Source: Pseudomonas spelaei (GTDB taxonomy: Bacteria; Pseudomonadota; Gammaproteobacteria; Pseudomonadales; Pseudomonadaceae). Taken from it: a stretch of DNA of 64,000 nt. The DNA lies in NCBI RefSeq assembly GCF_009724245.1, contig NZ_WNNK01000002.1:124001-188000 (forward strand). The letters run 5' to 3'. Positions 8,265 through 17,627 of the stretch are shown here, piece after piece. Below the pieces are notes generated by a model. The model made no database searches, was not told where the DNA came from, and saw only the letters and a list, made by a program, of their open reading frames with translations. Numbering within the stretch: the first letter of the stretch is position 1; every line of letters begins with the position of its first letter. A program made the position numbers and the translations under genes.

Positions 8265-9266
8265 CTATTCGATACCCACCTGATTGCGCCCATTATGCTT
8301 GGCCAGGTACAACCCCTTGTCTGCCGCCGAAATCAGCTGCCGGCAATCGGTGCCCTGCAGCGGCGTCATGGTCGACAGGCCAATGCTGATGGTCAGGCTC
8401 GCGCCTTCGGCCGGGGTGATGTGGGGGATTTTCAGGGCCGCCACGGCTTGGCGCAGTTTCTCGGCCACCAGCCGTGCACCACCCGGTGAGGTATTGGGCA
8501 GCACCAGGGCGAACTCTTCACCGCCATAACGGGCCGGCAGGTCCGAGGGACGACTGCTGGCGTCGCGAATGGTCGCGGCCACTTTGCGCAAGGCTTCGTC
8601 GCCTTCCAGGTGGCCAAAACTGTCGTTGTAGGTCTTGAAGAAGTCCACGTCGATCATCAGCAGCGACAATTGGGTCTGGTCGCGCATCGCGCGGCGCCAT
8701 TCCAGTTCCAGATACTCGTCAAAGTGCCGGCGGTTGGACAGCCCGGTCAGGCCGTCGGAGTTCATCAGCCGCTGCAATACCAGGTTGGTGTCGAGCAATT
8801 GCTGTTGGCTGACTCGCAGCGCGCGATACGCCGCGTCCCGCTGCAACAGGGTCATGTAGGAGCGCGAGTGGTAGCGAATCCGCGCCACCAGCTCAATATT
8901 GTCCGGCAACTTGACCAGGTAATCGTTGGCCCCGGCCGCAAACGCCGCGCTCTTGATCAGCGGGTCTTCCTTGGTCGAAAGCACGATGATCGGAATATTC
9001 TGCGTGGCCGGGTGGTTACGGTATTCGCGTACCAGGGTCAGCCCGTCCAGGCCCGGCATCACCAGGTCCTGAAGGATTACCGTTGGCTTGATGCGGATCG
9101 CCTGGGCAATGGCCTGATGCGGGTCGGCGCAAAAGTGGAAGTCGATATTGTCTTCTTGGGCCAGGCCACGCCGCACGGCTTCGCCGATCATCGCCTGATC
9201 GTCGACCAGCAACACCATGGCGGCGTTCTCGTCGGTCTTGAAGTCATCGAGTTGTAAATCATTCAT
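8265..9266 (-). CDS. wspR: Diguanylate cyclase response regulator WspR
   Basis: The 333-residue protein has a receiver domain at about residues 15-140 (VLLVDDQAM, phospho-acceptor Asp67 in ILQDLVMPG) and a GGDEF domain at about 170-333 with the active-site signature GGEEF at 248-252. An RxxD inhibitory I-site (RPSD) lies five residues before GGEEF, so feedback control by c-di-GMP is expected. Phosphorylated WspR makes cyclic-di-GMP from two GTP and drives biofilm matrix production. It is the last gene of the wsp operon, separated from wspF by 51 bp with its own strong ribosome site (AGGTGA), unlike the overlapping genes before it. Confidence 0.96.
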   Translation of the reverse strand: MNDLQLDDFKTDENAAMVLLVDDQAMIGEAVRRGLAQEDNIDFHFCADPHQAIAQAIRIKPTVILQDLVMPGLDGLTLVREYRNHPATQNIPIIVLSTKEDPLIKSAAFAAGANDYLVKLPDNIELVARIRYHSRSYMTLLQRDAAYRALRVSQQQLLDTNLVLQRLMNSDGLTGLSNRRHFDEYLELEWRRAMRDQTQLSLLMIDVDFFKTYNDSFGHLEGDEALRKVAATIRDASSRPSDLPARYGGEEFALVLPNTSPGGARLVAEKLRQAVAALKIPHITPAEGASLTISIGLSTMTPLQGTDCRQLISAADKGLYLAKHNGRNQVGIE

Positions 9267-9317
9267 TTGCGGTCACCTGAATTACTGCTTTGCCGGCCAG
9301 GACGCGAGTTATATCGG

Positions 9318-10328
9318 TCATTTTGCGAATATCTCCAGCAATCGTGGCGCAATTCTGTCCAATGGGCGAATTTCAACAGCAGCGTCGATCGCGGCTGCCG
9401 CTTTAGGCATGCCATACACCGCGCTGCTTTGCTGGTCCTGGGCGATGGTCAGGTAGCCTTGCTGACGCATCAGTTTGAGTCCCTGAGCCCCGTCGCGCCC
9501 CATGCCTGTCAGCAATACGCCGACGGCATCGCCGCTCCAGTAACTGGCGACACTCTCGAAAAACACGTCGATGGACGGCCGGTAGATCTCGTTTACCGGC
9601 TCGGCGGTGTAAGCCAGCGTGCCGTTCTTCAATAGCCGAATATGATGATTGGTGCCTGCCAGCAACACCACGCCACTTTGCGGCGGCTCACCTTCCCGCG
9701 CCAGGCGTACCGGCAGGCCCGAAGCACTGCTCAGCCATTCCGCCATGCCAGCGGCGAACACCTGGTCCACATGCTGCACCAGTACAATGGCCGCCGAGAA
9801 ATCTCGCGGCAAGCCCTTGAGCAGCACTTCCAGGGCGGCCGGACCACCGGCGGAAGAGCCAATGGCTACCAGCCTCTGGCGCTTACCCATGACCCGCTGC
9901 GGCGCGGGCTCGGCACGTACACGAGCGCCCCGCTGGCCAATCAGCCAACCGATATTGAGGATCTTGCGCAGCAACGGCGCCGCCGCTTCCTTGGCATCAC
10001 CCACCCCCAGGGCCGGGGTATCCACTACGTCCAGAGCACCGTGCCCCATGGCTTCGAAGACACGGCTGACATTGGCTTGGCGGTCCACGGTGACGATAAC
10101 AATCGCACACGGGGTCTCGGCCATGATCTGTCGGGTAGCCTCCACGCCATCCATCACCGGCATGATCAAGTCCATCAGGATCAGGTCCGGCGTCAACTCG
10201 GCACAACGCTGCACCGCTTCCAGGCCGTTGCTGGCCACCCACACCACTTCATGGGCCGGCTCCAGGCTCAAGGCCCGGCGCAACGCCTCAACGGCCAGCG
10301 GCATGTCATTGACAATAGCGATCTTCAT
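9318..10328 (-). CDS. wspF: CheB-type methylesterase WspF
   Basis: The 336-residue protein has an N-terminal receiver (phospho-acceptor Asp53 in LILMDLIMPVMDG) and a C-terminal methylesterase domain with the catalytic Ser in AIGSSAGGP, His in VLVQHVDQ and Asp in LLTGMGRDGAQG. It removes methyl groups from the receptor WspA and so damps the pathway. In fluorescent pseudomonads, loss of WspF activates WspR constitutively and gives wrinkly-spreader colonies; here all catalytic residues are intact, so the allele looks wild type. The first acidic position of the receiver is Asn-Asp (VNDMPLA) instead of Asp-Asp. Its ATG overlaps the wspE stop by 4 bases. Confidence 0.95.
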   Translation of the reverse strand: MKIAIVNDMPLAVEALRRALSLEPAHEVVWVASNGLEAVQRCAELTPDLILMDLIMPVMDGVEATRQIMAETPCAIVIVTVDRQANVSRVFEAMGHGALDVVDTPALGVGDAKEAAAPLLRKILNIGWLIGQRGARVRAEPAPQRVMGKRQRLVAIGSSAGGPAALEVLLKGLPRDFSAAIVLVQHVDQVFAAGMAEWLSSASGLPVRLAREGEPPQSGVVLLAGTNHHIRLLKNGTLAYTAEPVNEIYRPSIDVFFESVASYWSGDAVGVLLTGMGRDGAQGLKLMRQQGYLTIAQDQQSSAVYGMPKAAAAIDAAVEIRPLDRIAPRLLEIFAK

Positions 10329-12601
10329 GCCCTGGCACCTCCAATCAGCTCCACCACCGCATCCAGCAGTGCGTCATCATGGAAACTAGCCTTGGCTAGA
10401 TAATAGTCGGCCCCAGCGTCCAGTCCACGGCGCCGGTCTTCTTCTCGATCTTTGTAGGAAACCACCATCACCGGCAACGACTGCAGACGGGTATCACGGC
10501 GCAAGAGTGTGACCAATTCAATACCGTCCATGCGAGGCATATCAATGTCAGTGATGAGCAGGTCAAAGTCTTCGGAGCGCAAGGCATTCCAGCCGTCCAT
10601 ACCATCCACCGCAACCGCCACGTCATAACCACGATTGAGCAACAGCTTGCGCTGCAACTCGCGCACGGTGAGCGAATCATCCACCACCAGAATACGCTTG
10701 CGCGCCACTTCGACGACGTGCTGATTGCGCCGGGCAATGCGCTCCAGACGACCGGTATTCAGCAATTTGTCGACCGAGCGCAGCATGTCCTCGACATCGA
10801 CGATCAACACCACCGAACCATCATCGAGCAAAGCCCCGGCGGAGATGTCCTGGACCTTGCCCAATCGGTCATCCAGCGGCAACACCACCAGCGTACGCTC
10901 GCCGATAAAACGCTCCACGGCGATGCCATAGACCGCCTCCCGCTCGCGGATCACCACGACCTTGAGGGTCTCCTCATTGCTCTGCCCTGGCGGCCGATGC
11001 AGCAATTGACTGGCAGCCACCAGGCCAACATGCCGGCCTTCATGCCAGAAATGCTGGCGACCTTCCACCTGCACGATGTCATCGGGCTCCAGGTCGCACA
11101 TGCGCTCGATATGGGCCAGCGGGAACGCATAGGCTTCATCCCCGACTTCCACCACCAGGCTGCGCACCACCGACAGAGTCAGGGGTACTTCCAGATGGAA
11201 ACGACTGCCCTGCCCCGCCGTCTGTTCCAGCACCACCGCGCCGCGCAACTGACGGACCATGTGCTGCACCGCATCCAGGCCGACACCACGCCCGGAGACT
11301 TCGGTGACCTTGTCCCGCAGGCTGAAACCCGGCAGGAACAGGAACGTCAGCAGTTCTTCCTCACTGAGCCGCAGGGCAGTTTCCAGCGGCGACAGATTGC
11401 GATCAACGATGGTGGCCCGCAGGCGCTCGAGGTCGACACCGTTGCCGTCATCGCTCAGCTCCAGCACCAGCAGGCCCGCCTGATGAGAAGCCCGCAGGCG
11501 GATCAGACCTTCTGCCGGCTTGCCGGCCAGCAGACGTTGCTCGGGCGTTTCGATGCCGTGATCGACGGCATTACGCAATAAGTGGGTCAGCGGCGCTTCA
11601 AGCTTTTCCAGCACGTCGCGGTCAACCTGAGTCTTCTCGCCTTCAATCTCCAGGCGCACTTGTTTGCCCAGGCTACGGCCCAGGTCGCGGACCATGCGCA
11701 CCTGCCCGGCCAACACATCGGCAAAGGGCCGCATGCGGCAGGCCAGCGCGGTGTCGTAAAGCACTTGGGCACGCTGCCCGGCCTGCCAGCCGAACTCATC
11801 CAACTCGGCGGTTTTTTCCGCCAGCAGCGACTGCGCTTCACTTAACAGGCGGCGTGTATCGGCCAGCGCTTCCTGGGCCTCCAGGCTCAGTTCCACGAGC
11901 TTGAGCTGGCCATCGAGGTTGTCCAGTGCCCGGGAGCTGTTGCTCTGGATGCGTTTAAGACGCTGCAGGCTGGCGAGATACGGTTTGAGCCGTTGGGTTT
12001 CCACCAGGGATTTACTGGACAGGTCCAACAGGCTGTTCAAACGTTCAGCAGTGACCCGCAATACCCGTTCGCCGCCTTCAGTCATGCGCTTGTTCTGCCG
12101 CGGCGCGTCGCTGCTGACTGGCAGCGCGGGCTCCGGTGGCAGGTCTTCGACGAGCGGCGCAGAGGCTGGCTCTGGTTGCAATGTGGGGGGCGCGACCTTG
12201 GCGCTCAATTGCGACGGATCGAGCAAACGCTCCATCAACGCCACATACGCCTCGATATCCGCCGGGCCCACCGTGTTGCCGGGGGTGGCAATGCGCATCA
12301 GCAAGTCGGTGCCCTGCAGCAACGCGTCAATATGCTCCGGTTGCAGGTAAAGCCTGCCCTCCTGGGCACTGACCAGGCAGTCCTCCATCACATGGGACAC
12401 GCTGACCCCGGCATCCACGCCAACAATCCGCGCCGCGCCCTTGAGGGAATGGGCGGCACGCATGCAGGCTTCAAGCTGGTCGGCCTGGGTCGGGTTGCGC
12501 TCCAGGGCCAGCAGGCCAGCGCTAAGGACCTGGGTCTGGGCGTCAGCTTCCAGACTGAACAGTTCCAACAGCGACGCATCGCGCATCTGGTCGGGGGTCA
12601 T
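10325..12601 (-). CDS. wspE: Hybrid CheA-type histidine kinase WspE
   Basis: The 758-residue kinase has an N-terminal Hpt domain with the phospho-accepting His51 in AAHSLKGAARIVG and a CheA dimerisation and ATPase core (N box LRNAVDHGIETPEQ, G box LSDDGNGVD) at about residues 330-480. A CheW-like domain follows at about 490-620. A C-terminal receiver begins near 640 (RILVVDDSLTVREL, acceptor Asp in LLITDIDMPRMDG). In the Wsp pathway it takes the signal from WspA and phosphorylates WspF and WspR. The attached receiver probably acts as a phosphate sink or modulator. The gene overlaps wspD and wspF by 4 bases each, consistent with fixed stoichiometry. Confidence 0.95.
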   Translation of the reverse strand: MTPDQMRDASLLELFSLEADAQTQVLSAGLLALERNPTQADQLEACMRAAHSLKGAARIVGVDAGVSVSHVMEDCLVSAQEGRLYLQPEHIDALLQGTDLLMRIATPGNTVGPADIEAYVALMERLLDPSQLSAKVAPPTLQPEPASAPLVEDLPPEPALPVSSDAPRQNKRMTEGGERVLRVTAERLNSLLDLSSKSLVETQRLKPYLASLQRLKRIQSNSSRALDNLDGQLKLVELSLEAQEALADTRRLLSEAQSLLAEKTAELDEFGWQAGQRAQVLYDTALACRMRPFADVLAGQVRMVRDLGRSLGKQVRLEIEGEKTQVDRDVLEKLEAPLTHLLRNAVDHGIETPEQRLLAGKPAEGLIRLRASHQAGLLVLELSDDGNGVDLERLRATIVDRNLSPLETALRLSEEELLTFLFLPGFSLRDKVTEVSGRGVGLDAVQHMVRQLRGAVVLEQTAGQGSRFHLEVPLTLSVVRSLVVEVGDEAYAFPLAHIERMCDLEPDDIVQVEGRQHFWHEGRHVGLVAASQLLHRPPGQSNEETLKVVVIREREAVYGIAVERFIGERTLVVLPLDDRLGKVQDISAGALLDDGSVVLIVDVEDMLRSVDKLLNTGRLERIARRNQHVVEVARKRILVVDDSLTVRELQRKLLLNRGYDVAVAVDGMDGWNALRSEDFDLLITDIDMPRMDGIELVTLLRRDTRLQSLPVMVVSYKDREEDRRRGLDAGADYYLAKASFHDDALLDAVVELIGGARA

Positions 12602-13296
12602 GTGAGACTCCGGGTCACGGCGGACAACAATTGTTCTTCGTCCAGCCAGCGCAAGCTGCGGCCTTTGAACTGCAATACACCTTGGGTGAAGCGGGCGCTG
12701 GCTTGGGTACCGGACGCAGACGCCGCCTTCAAAGTGCGCACATCAATGGCATGGATACCGTCCACTTCATCCACCGGCACCACCACTGGGCCGTCTTGCG
12801 CCGCGATGATCAACATGCGCGGCATGATCCTCCCACCGCCGGGGCCGCTGCCGGAGCCGTCCAGCCCCAACAATTCCACCAGCGAAAGGCACGCCACCAA
12901 GGCTCCACGCACATTGGCTACCCCCAGCAGCGCCCGCGAGCGCTGGTGAGGCAAAGAATGAATCGGCTGCATCGGCGCCACTTCCACCAGGCAACGGGTG
13001 GCGATGCCCAACCATTCTTCGCCGAGGCGAAACATCAGCAGCGAACGCGTAACGATATCGCCATCAGCTTCTACCGTGGCCACCGGCCGACGGTCGTCCT
13101 GCTGCAAGGCATAACGGTCGAGCAGACGGGTGGCGGCGGCGGAGTACACCGAGCAATTACGGCAGTGAATGTGTTCGGCCAGCAAAGGGCAGGATTTGTC
13201 ACCGTGGATACCGATACGGTTCCAGCAGTCGTCGATGGCCTGGGTGTCGGCCAGGGTCAGGTCCATACCGAGGTCCAGGGATACAGGATCAATCAT
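12598..13296 (-). CDS. wspD: CheW-type coupling protein WspD
   Basis: This 232-residue protein has a CheW domain at about residues 80-225 (LMFRLGEEWLGIATRCLVEV, then LLGVANVRGALVACLSLVEL). The preceding N-terminal segment of about 75 residues contains four cysteines in CPLLAEHIHCRNCSVY, a CxxC-containing cluster not needed for the CheW fold. It is one of two coupling proteins of the Wsp complex that link the receptor WspA to the kinase WspE. Both ends overlap the neighbouring genes by 4 bases. The cysteine cluster might bind a metal, but nothing in the sequence settles that. Confidence 0.93.
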   Translation of the reverse strand: MIDPVSLDLGMDLTLADTQAIDDCWNRIGIHGDKSCPLLAEHIHCRNCSVYSAAATRLLDRYALQQDDRRPVATVEADGDIVTRSLLMFRLGEEWLGIATRCLVEVAPMQPIHSLPHQRSRALLGVANVRGALVACLSLVELLGLDGSGSGPGGGRIMPRMLIIAAQDGPVVVPVDEVDGIHAIDVRTLKAASASGTQASARFTQGVLQFKGRSLRWLDEEQLLSAVTRSLT

Positions 13297-14558
13297 CGTT
13301 TACGCTCACTGTCTGCTCGCTCGCTGCGGGCGGCACGGGCCTGCAAACGGCGGGCTCCCGCCACATCACCCTGGGATTCAAGCAACGCGGCCAGATGCAT
13401 CAAGGCCTGCGGGTGCTGGGGCTCCAGGTACAAGGCTTTTCGATAATAGCCCTGGGCTTCCAGGGCGCTGCCGGCCACATCACTGAGCAGGCCCAGCCAA
13501 TAAAACACCTGGGCCGCTGGTGGATGGCTCTGTAAATAACGCTCGCAGGCAGCACGGGCTTCGAGGCTTTTGCCTTCATTGGCCAGGATTGCGATCTGAC
13601 TGAGTAAATCGGCAGCATCCGAATGCGCGGGTGCGGCCTTGATTGGCATTACCGGCGCACTGAATGAGCTGAAAGGCCGAGGTTTTGCAGGAATCGGTGC
13701 CGCGCTGCGCTGAGGTACCGGCGCGGGCATCGGCGCAAAGACCGGCTCGGGCACGGGCTCAGCATGCCGGCTGAACGCAAAAGATTGCGGCACACCAATC
13801 GAGCGCATGCCCAGACGCCCCAGCAAGCTGCCCTCGGCGGGGCCGATAAACAGCACACCGTCGGCATGGGTCAGGGTTTTGAGTACTTCAAATACCTGTT
13901 TCTGCGTCGGCTGATCAAAGTAGATCAGCAGGTTGCGGCAAAATACGAAGTCATAGGTCGGCTCATTGGCCAACAACGCCGGGTCCAACAAGTTGCCCAC
14001 TTGCAGGCGCACTTGTTCGCGAACACGGTCCGAAACCCGGTAGCCATCGCTTTGCTCGGCAAAGTGACGCTCGCGAAAGTCGATGTCCTGACCACGAAAG
14101 GAATTCTTGCCATATACCCCTCGCCGGGCACGCTCCACCGACAATGGGCTGACGTCCATGCCCTGGACCTTGAACTGATGGGGCGCAAGCCCCGCATCGA
14201 GCAAGGCCATGGCAATTGAATAAGGCTCCTCGCCGGTGGAACACGGCAAGCTGAGAATGCGCAAGGCGCGCATCTGCTTGATCTCGGCCAGCCGCGACAG
14301 CGCCAGCCGACCCAAGGTGGCGAAGGATTCGGGGTAACGGAAAAACCAGGTCTCGGGGACGATTACCGCTTCGATCAGCGCTTGCTGTTCATCATGGGAG
14401 CCCTGCAAATGCAGCCAGTACTGGTCCGCGGTCAGCGCCTGCAGGGCCTGACTGCGCTGGCGCACGGCACGCTCAATAATGGCTTCGCCCACCGAGGCGA
14501 CGTCCAGGCCGATACGTTCTTTAAGGAAGTCGAAAAAGCGTTGGTCACTGCTCATCAC
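13293..14558 (-). CDS. wspC: CheR-type methyltransferase WspC with TPR tail
   Basis: The 421-residue protein is a CheR methyltransferase (about residues 1-265) fused by a Pro/Ala-rich linker (about 265-325) to a TPR region (about 325-410, FYWLGLLSDVAGSALEAQGY then YRKALYLEPQHPQALMHLAA). The SAM-binding region is seen as ILSLPCSTGEEPYSIAMALL and the later VFCRNLLIYFD. It adds methyl groups to glutamates of WspA and so opposes WspF. The TPR tail is typical of WspC and probably mediates binding within the complex. Confidence 0.95.
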   Translation of the reverse strand: MMSSDQRFFDFLKERIGLDVASVGEAIIERAVRQRSQALQALTADQYWLHLQGSHDEQQALIEAVIVPETWFFRYPESFATLGRLALSRLAEIKQMRALRILSLPCSTGEEPYSIAMALLDAGLAPHQFKVQGMDVSPLSVERARRGVYGKNSFRGQDIDFRERHFAEQSDGYRVSDRVREQVRLQVGNLLDPALLANEPTYDFVFCRNLLIYFDQPTQKQVFEVLKTLTHADGVLFIGPAEGSLLGRLGMRSIGVPQSFAFSRHAEPVPEPVFAPMPAPVPQRSAAPIPAKPRPFSSFSAPVMPIKAAPAHSDAADLLSQIAILANEGKSLEARAACERYLQSHPPAAQVFYWLGLLSDVAGSALEAQGYYRKALYLEPQHPQALMHLAALLESQGDVAGARRLQARAARSERADSERKR

Positions 14559-15076
14559 CCCTCCTCAGGCGTCATGTCGGCAGAAAACAGCAAGGCCCGT
14601 ACCTCGGCCGTCAGCAGGTCAGCCACCCCGATCCATTGCATCAAACCCCGCTCATCCTCACGCACCGGCCCCAGGTACGGCGCCTGGCGATTGTCCAGGC
14701 CATAAGGCTGGAAGTCCGCCGGGTCACAACGCAGGGTATCGGTGGCCTGTTCAAGGATCAGCCCCAGCCAGCGCGCATCGACCCAAGGCTCGGGCCGATA
14801 GTTGACCAGCACCAATCGTGTGCTGGTTCGGGCCTGGGCCGGTGAACCAAAGGTCAGGGCACTGAGGTCGATGACCGGCACCATCACCCCGCGATGGGCA
14901 AAGATCCCGGCTACCCAGACAGGCGCATGAGCGATGGGTTTCAAAGGCAAACGCGGCAGCACCTCGGCCACCTCGGTGGCCTTGAGGGCATAACGTTCGC
15001 TGGCGATGTGAAACACCAGGAACAACGCTTTTTTCGCTGCCGTAACGGCGCCGCGTTTAGCCGCGAGGTCGCTCAT
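14555..15076 (-). CDS. wspB: CheW-type coupling protein WspB
   Basis: The 173-residue protein is essentially one CheW domain (FLVFHIASERYALKATEVAE, then WVAGIFAHRGVMVPVIDLSA). It is the second coupling protein of the Wsp array. Its ATG shares a base with the wspA stop (TGATG), and its own stop overlaps the wspC start by 4 bases. The N-terminal extension before the CheW fold is short and lysine/alanine-rich. Confidence 0.93.
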   Translation of the reverse strand: MSDLAAKRGAVTAAKKALFLVFHIASERYALKATEVAEVLPRLPLKPIAHAPVWVAGIFAHRGVMVPVIDLSALTFGSPAQARTSTRLVLVNYRPEPWVDARWLGLILEQATDTLRCDPADFQPYGLDNRQAPYLGPVREDERGLMQWIGVADLLTAEVRALLFSADMTPEEG

Positions 15077-16698
15077 CAGACTTTGAAACGCGACACGCCA
15101 CTGCGCAGACCCACCGCGACCTGGCTCAGTTCATCGATGGCGAAACTGGCTTGGCGCAGAGACTCCACGGTCTGGCTGCTGGCGTCGCCCAATTGCACCA
15201 GAGCGTGGTTGATCTGCTCGGCGCCGGTGGCCTGGGCCTGCATGCCTTCGTTGACCATCAATACACGAGGCGCCAGGGCCTGGACCTGATGAATGATCTG
15301 CGACAGTTGCTCGCCCACTTGCTGCACTTCGGACATGCCACGGCGCACTTCTTCAGAGAACTTGTCCATGCCCATCACACCGGCAGACACCGCCGACTGG
15401 ATCTCACGAACCATCTGCTCGATGTCGTAGGTGGCCACGGCAGTCTGGTCTGCCAGACGCCGTACTTCGGTTGCAACCACGGCAAAACCACGACCGTATT
15501 CACCGGCCTTCTCGGCCTCGATCGCGGCGTTGAGGGACAGCAGGTTGGTCTGGTCGGCGACCTTGACGATGGTCACCACCACTTGGTTGATGTTGCCGGC
15601 CTTCTCGTTGAGGATCGCCAGCTTGGCATTCACCAGATCGGCGGCGCCCATCACCGAATTCATGGTTTCTTCCATACGGGCCAAGCCTTGCTGGCCGGAA
15701 CCGGCGGCGACCGAGGCCTGATCGGCAGCGGTAGACACTTCCGTCATGGTGCGCACAAGGTCCTTGGACGTTGCTGCAATTTCCCGGGACGTGGCGCCGA
15801 TTTCGGTGGTGGTAGCGGCGGTTTCGGTGGCCGTGGCCTGTTGCTGCTTGGAGGTGGCGGCAATCTCGGTGACCGACGTGGTGACCTGCACCGACGAGCG
15901 CTGGGCCTGGGACACCAGGGCGGTCAGCTCGGTCATCATGTCGTTGAAGCCGGTTTCCACGGCGCCGAACTCGTCCTTGCGCTCCAGGTTCAGGCGCTTG
16001 CTCAGATCGCCGGTGCGCATGGACTCAAGGATATCGACGATACGGTTCATCGGCGCCATGATCGCCCGCATCAGCAGCAGGCCACACAGACCGGCAGCGA
16101 GGATCGCCAGGATCAGCGAGACACCCATGCTGATTTTCGCGGCGTTCACGGCATCGTCAATCGCGGCAGTAGCGTGATCCGCCACTTGTTTGTTCTCGTT
16201 GATGATGTCGTTGAGCTTCATGCGGCCTGCGGTCCAGGCCGGTGTCAGTTGCTCGTTAAACATCTTGACCGCATCGTCGTCATTGTTAGCCAAGTGCAAG
16301 TCCAGAACCTGAGCGAGGATTTTGTTGTAGGCCTGGTGCAGATTTTCGAAGGTATCGAACTCGCTCCGATCCTGGTCCAGGTTGATCGTGGCCGCGTAAC
16401 TGGCCATGTGCTGCTCAAGGCGTGCTTCGAAAGATTTGTAGTCCTGCTTGTCGGCGTCAGAAATGCCCTGGTTTTTATGCAAACCAATCAATTCCTGGGT
16501 TTGCAGATAGCTGTCGACCCAGGCGCTGCGGATCATCGAGCTGAAAAACACCCCCGGTACGGCGTCGTCGCGGACCGATGTCTCGCTGACTTCGATCTTC
16601 AGCAACCGTGAGTACGAGACCACGACCATCAGCAACATGATGGCGATAATGACCGCAAAGCTCGCCAAAATCCTTTGGCGCAAAGTCCAGTTCTTCAC
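15076..16698 (-). CDS. wspA: Methyl-accepting receptor WspA
   Basis: I start at the GTG at 16698, which is preceded by GAGGA 7 nt upstream and gives 540 residues (MKNWTLRQRILASFAVIIAI), the length expected for WspA; a longer reading frame lacks such a site. It has a first membrane helix at about residues 10-32, a periplasmic four-helix-bundle sensor at about 33-185, a second membrane helix at about 190-210 and a HAMP domain. The signalling domain carries the hairpin tip KAGEYGRGFAVVATEVRRLA. It senses surface contact or envelope stress in Pseudomonas and controls WspE. It is the first gene of the operon; the upstream region faces the large nested palindrome. Confidence 0.95.
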   Translation of the reverse strand: MKNWTLRQRILASFAVIIAIMLLMVVVSYSRLLKIEVSETSVRDDAVPGVFFSSMIRSAWVDSYLQTQELIGLHKNQGISDADKQDYKSFEARLEQHMASYAATINLDQDRSEFDTFENLHQAYNKILAQVLDLHLANNDDDAVKMFNEQLTPAWTAGRMKLNDIINENKQVADHATAAIDDAVNAAKISMGVSLILAILAAGLCGLLLMRAIMAPMNRIVDILESMRTGDLSKRLNLERKDEFGAVETGFNDMMTELTALVSQAQRSSVQVTTSVTEIAATSKQQQATATETAATTTEIGATSREIAATSKDLVRTMTEVSTAADQASVAAGSGQQGLARMEETMNSVMGAADLVNAKLAILNEKAGNINQVVVTIVKVADQTNLLSLNAAIEAEKAGEYGRGFAVVATEVRRLADQTAVATYDIEQMVREIQSAVSAGVMGMDKFSEEVRRGMSEVQQVGEQLSQIIHQVQALAPRVLMVNEGMQAQATGAEQINHALVQLGDASSQTVESLRQASFAIDELSQVAVGLRSGVSRFKV

Positions 16699-16731
16699 AG
16701 TAATTCCTCGAGGGCCGATCAAATGGAGGGG

Positions 16732-16763
16732 AGTATAGCTGAGCAAATGCCATCATCTATCAA
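16732..16763 (-). promoter_or_regulatory. Possible wspA promoter
   Basis: On the minus strand a good -10 hexamer TATACT (16737-16732) lies 34 bases before the wspA GTG. The nearest -35-like hexamer, TTGATA (16763-16758), is 20 bp away, longer than the usual 16-18, so the assignment is tentative. Confidence 0.3.
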
Positions 16764-16829
16764 TGGGTTGTGGGGTGGGTCTCAGGGAATGCAAAAAGAT
16801 TGTGGGGGGGGGGCAGGTTGTTTGGTGTG

Positions 16830-17621
16830 CATATCCGTTTTTGCGGTGACGGCCGCTATTGGTTCCGCTCTTACAGCGGGTCACTTTTGAAAAGAGCCCA
16901 AAAGTAACCAAAAGGCTCTTGCCCCACCACTCGGCACCTCGCTCAGGCTCGGTGTGCCCGAACGCAGGCATTACTCCGTGGGCCGCCGCGACGGGCCATC
17001 CATGGCCCAACGCGGCTAAACCGGCGTCCTGCCGGTTTACCCACTCCGTAATACCTGCGTTCGGCCAGCGTGGTTTAACGGGGCGCCTAAGATCAACATC
17101 AAAAGCAGATCAAGAACACAGCGGCCTACCGGCCGGCTTGAGTGGTGTGAAGCAAAGGCAAGATCAAAAGCGGGCATGGTCGACTGTGGGAGCTGGCTTG
17201 CCTGCGATGGCATCACCTCGGTGTTCCTGAAAGACCGAGTTGTCTGCATCGCAGGCAAGCCAGCTCCCACAGAAAAGCAGATCTGCTTTCGCTCTGGCCC
17301 TTGCCTTTGCTTCTACCACTCAGGTCGGCTTTCAGGCCGCCGTGCTTTTGATTTTGATCTTAGGCGCCCCGTTAAACCACGCTGGCTGAACGCAGGCATT
17401 GGTCCGTGGGTAAACCGGCAGGACGCCGGTTTAGCCGCACTGGGCCAGGGATGGCCCATTGCGGCGGCCCACGGAGCAATGCCGGAGTGAGGGCATGCCG
17501 AGCCTAGGCGAGGCACCGAGTGGTGGGGCAAGAGCCCTTTGGTTACTTTGGGGCTCTTTTCCAAAGTGACCCGCTGTAAGAGCGGAACCAATAGCAGCCA
17601 TTACCGCAAAAACGGATATGT
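16830..17621. repeat. Nested 790-bp inverted repeat with a REPIN at its axis
   Basis: The arm at about 16830-17166 is repeated in inverse orientation at about 17288-17621 with many substitutions and some small indels; by eye the arms are mostly identical. Matching blocks include ATATCCGTTTTTGCGG, GGTTCCGCTCTTACAGCGGG, CCCCACCACTCGG, GGCTAAACCGGCGTCCTGCC and TGGTTTAACGGGGCGCCTAA. At the centre sits a perfect 25-nt inverted pair (17185-17209 and 17247-17271), a REP doublet. Several ORFs lie inside but are mirror products of the same repeat and have no ribosome sites, so I call no gene in this 929-bp gap between wspA and the TerB-like gene. Blocks of this kind recur in fluorescens-group genomes as I remember them; their origin and role are not known to me. 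Confidence 0.85.
17185..17271. repeat. REPIN (REP doublet) at the axis of the large palindrome
   Basis: TGTGGGAGCTGGCTTGCCTG and five more bases (17185-17209) are exactly inverted at 17247-17271 around a 37-bp spacer. The same core appears at 46692-46778 and 50186-50268. Confidence 0.9.
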
Positions 17622-17627
17622 ACCCCA

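Noticed and set aside
15151..16611. 486-codon plus-strand ORF opposite wspA
   Set aside because: Gly/His-rich antisense product of the chemoreceptor gene, with no recognisable domain.
16859..17591. Several ORFs of 66-123 codons on both strands inside the large palindrome
   Set aside because: They are mirror translations of the same inverted repeat (for example similar peptides read from both arms), lack ribosome sites and have composition unlike the neighbours.
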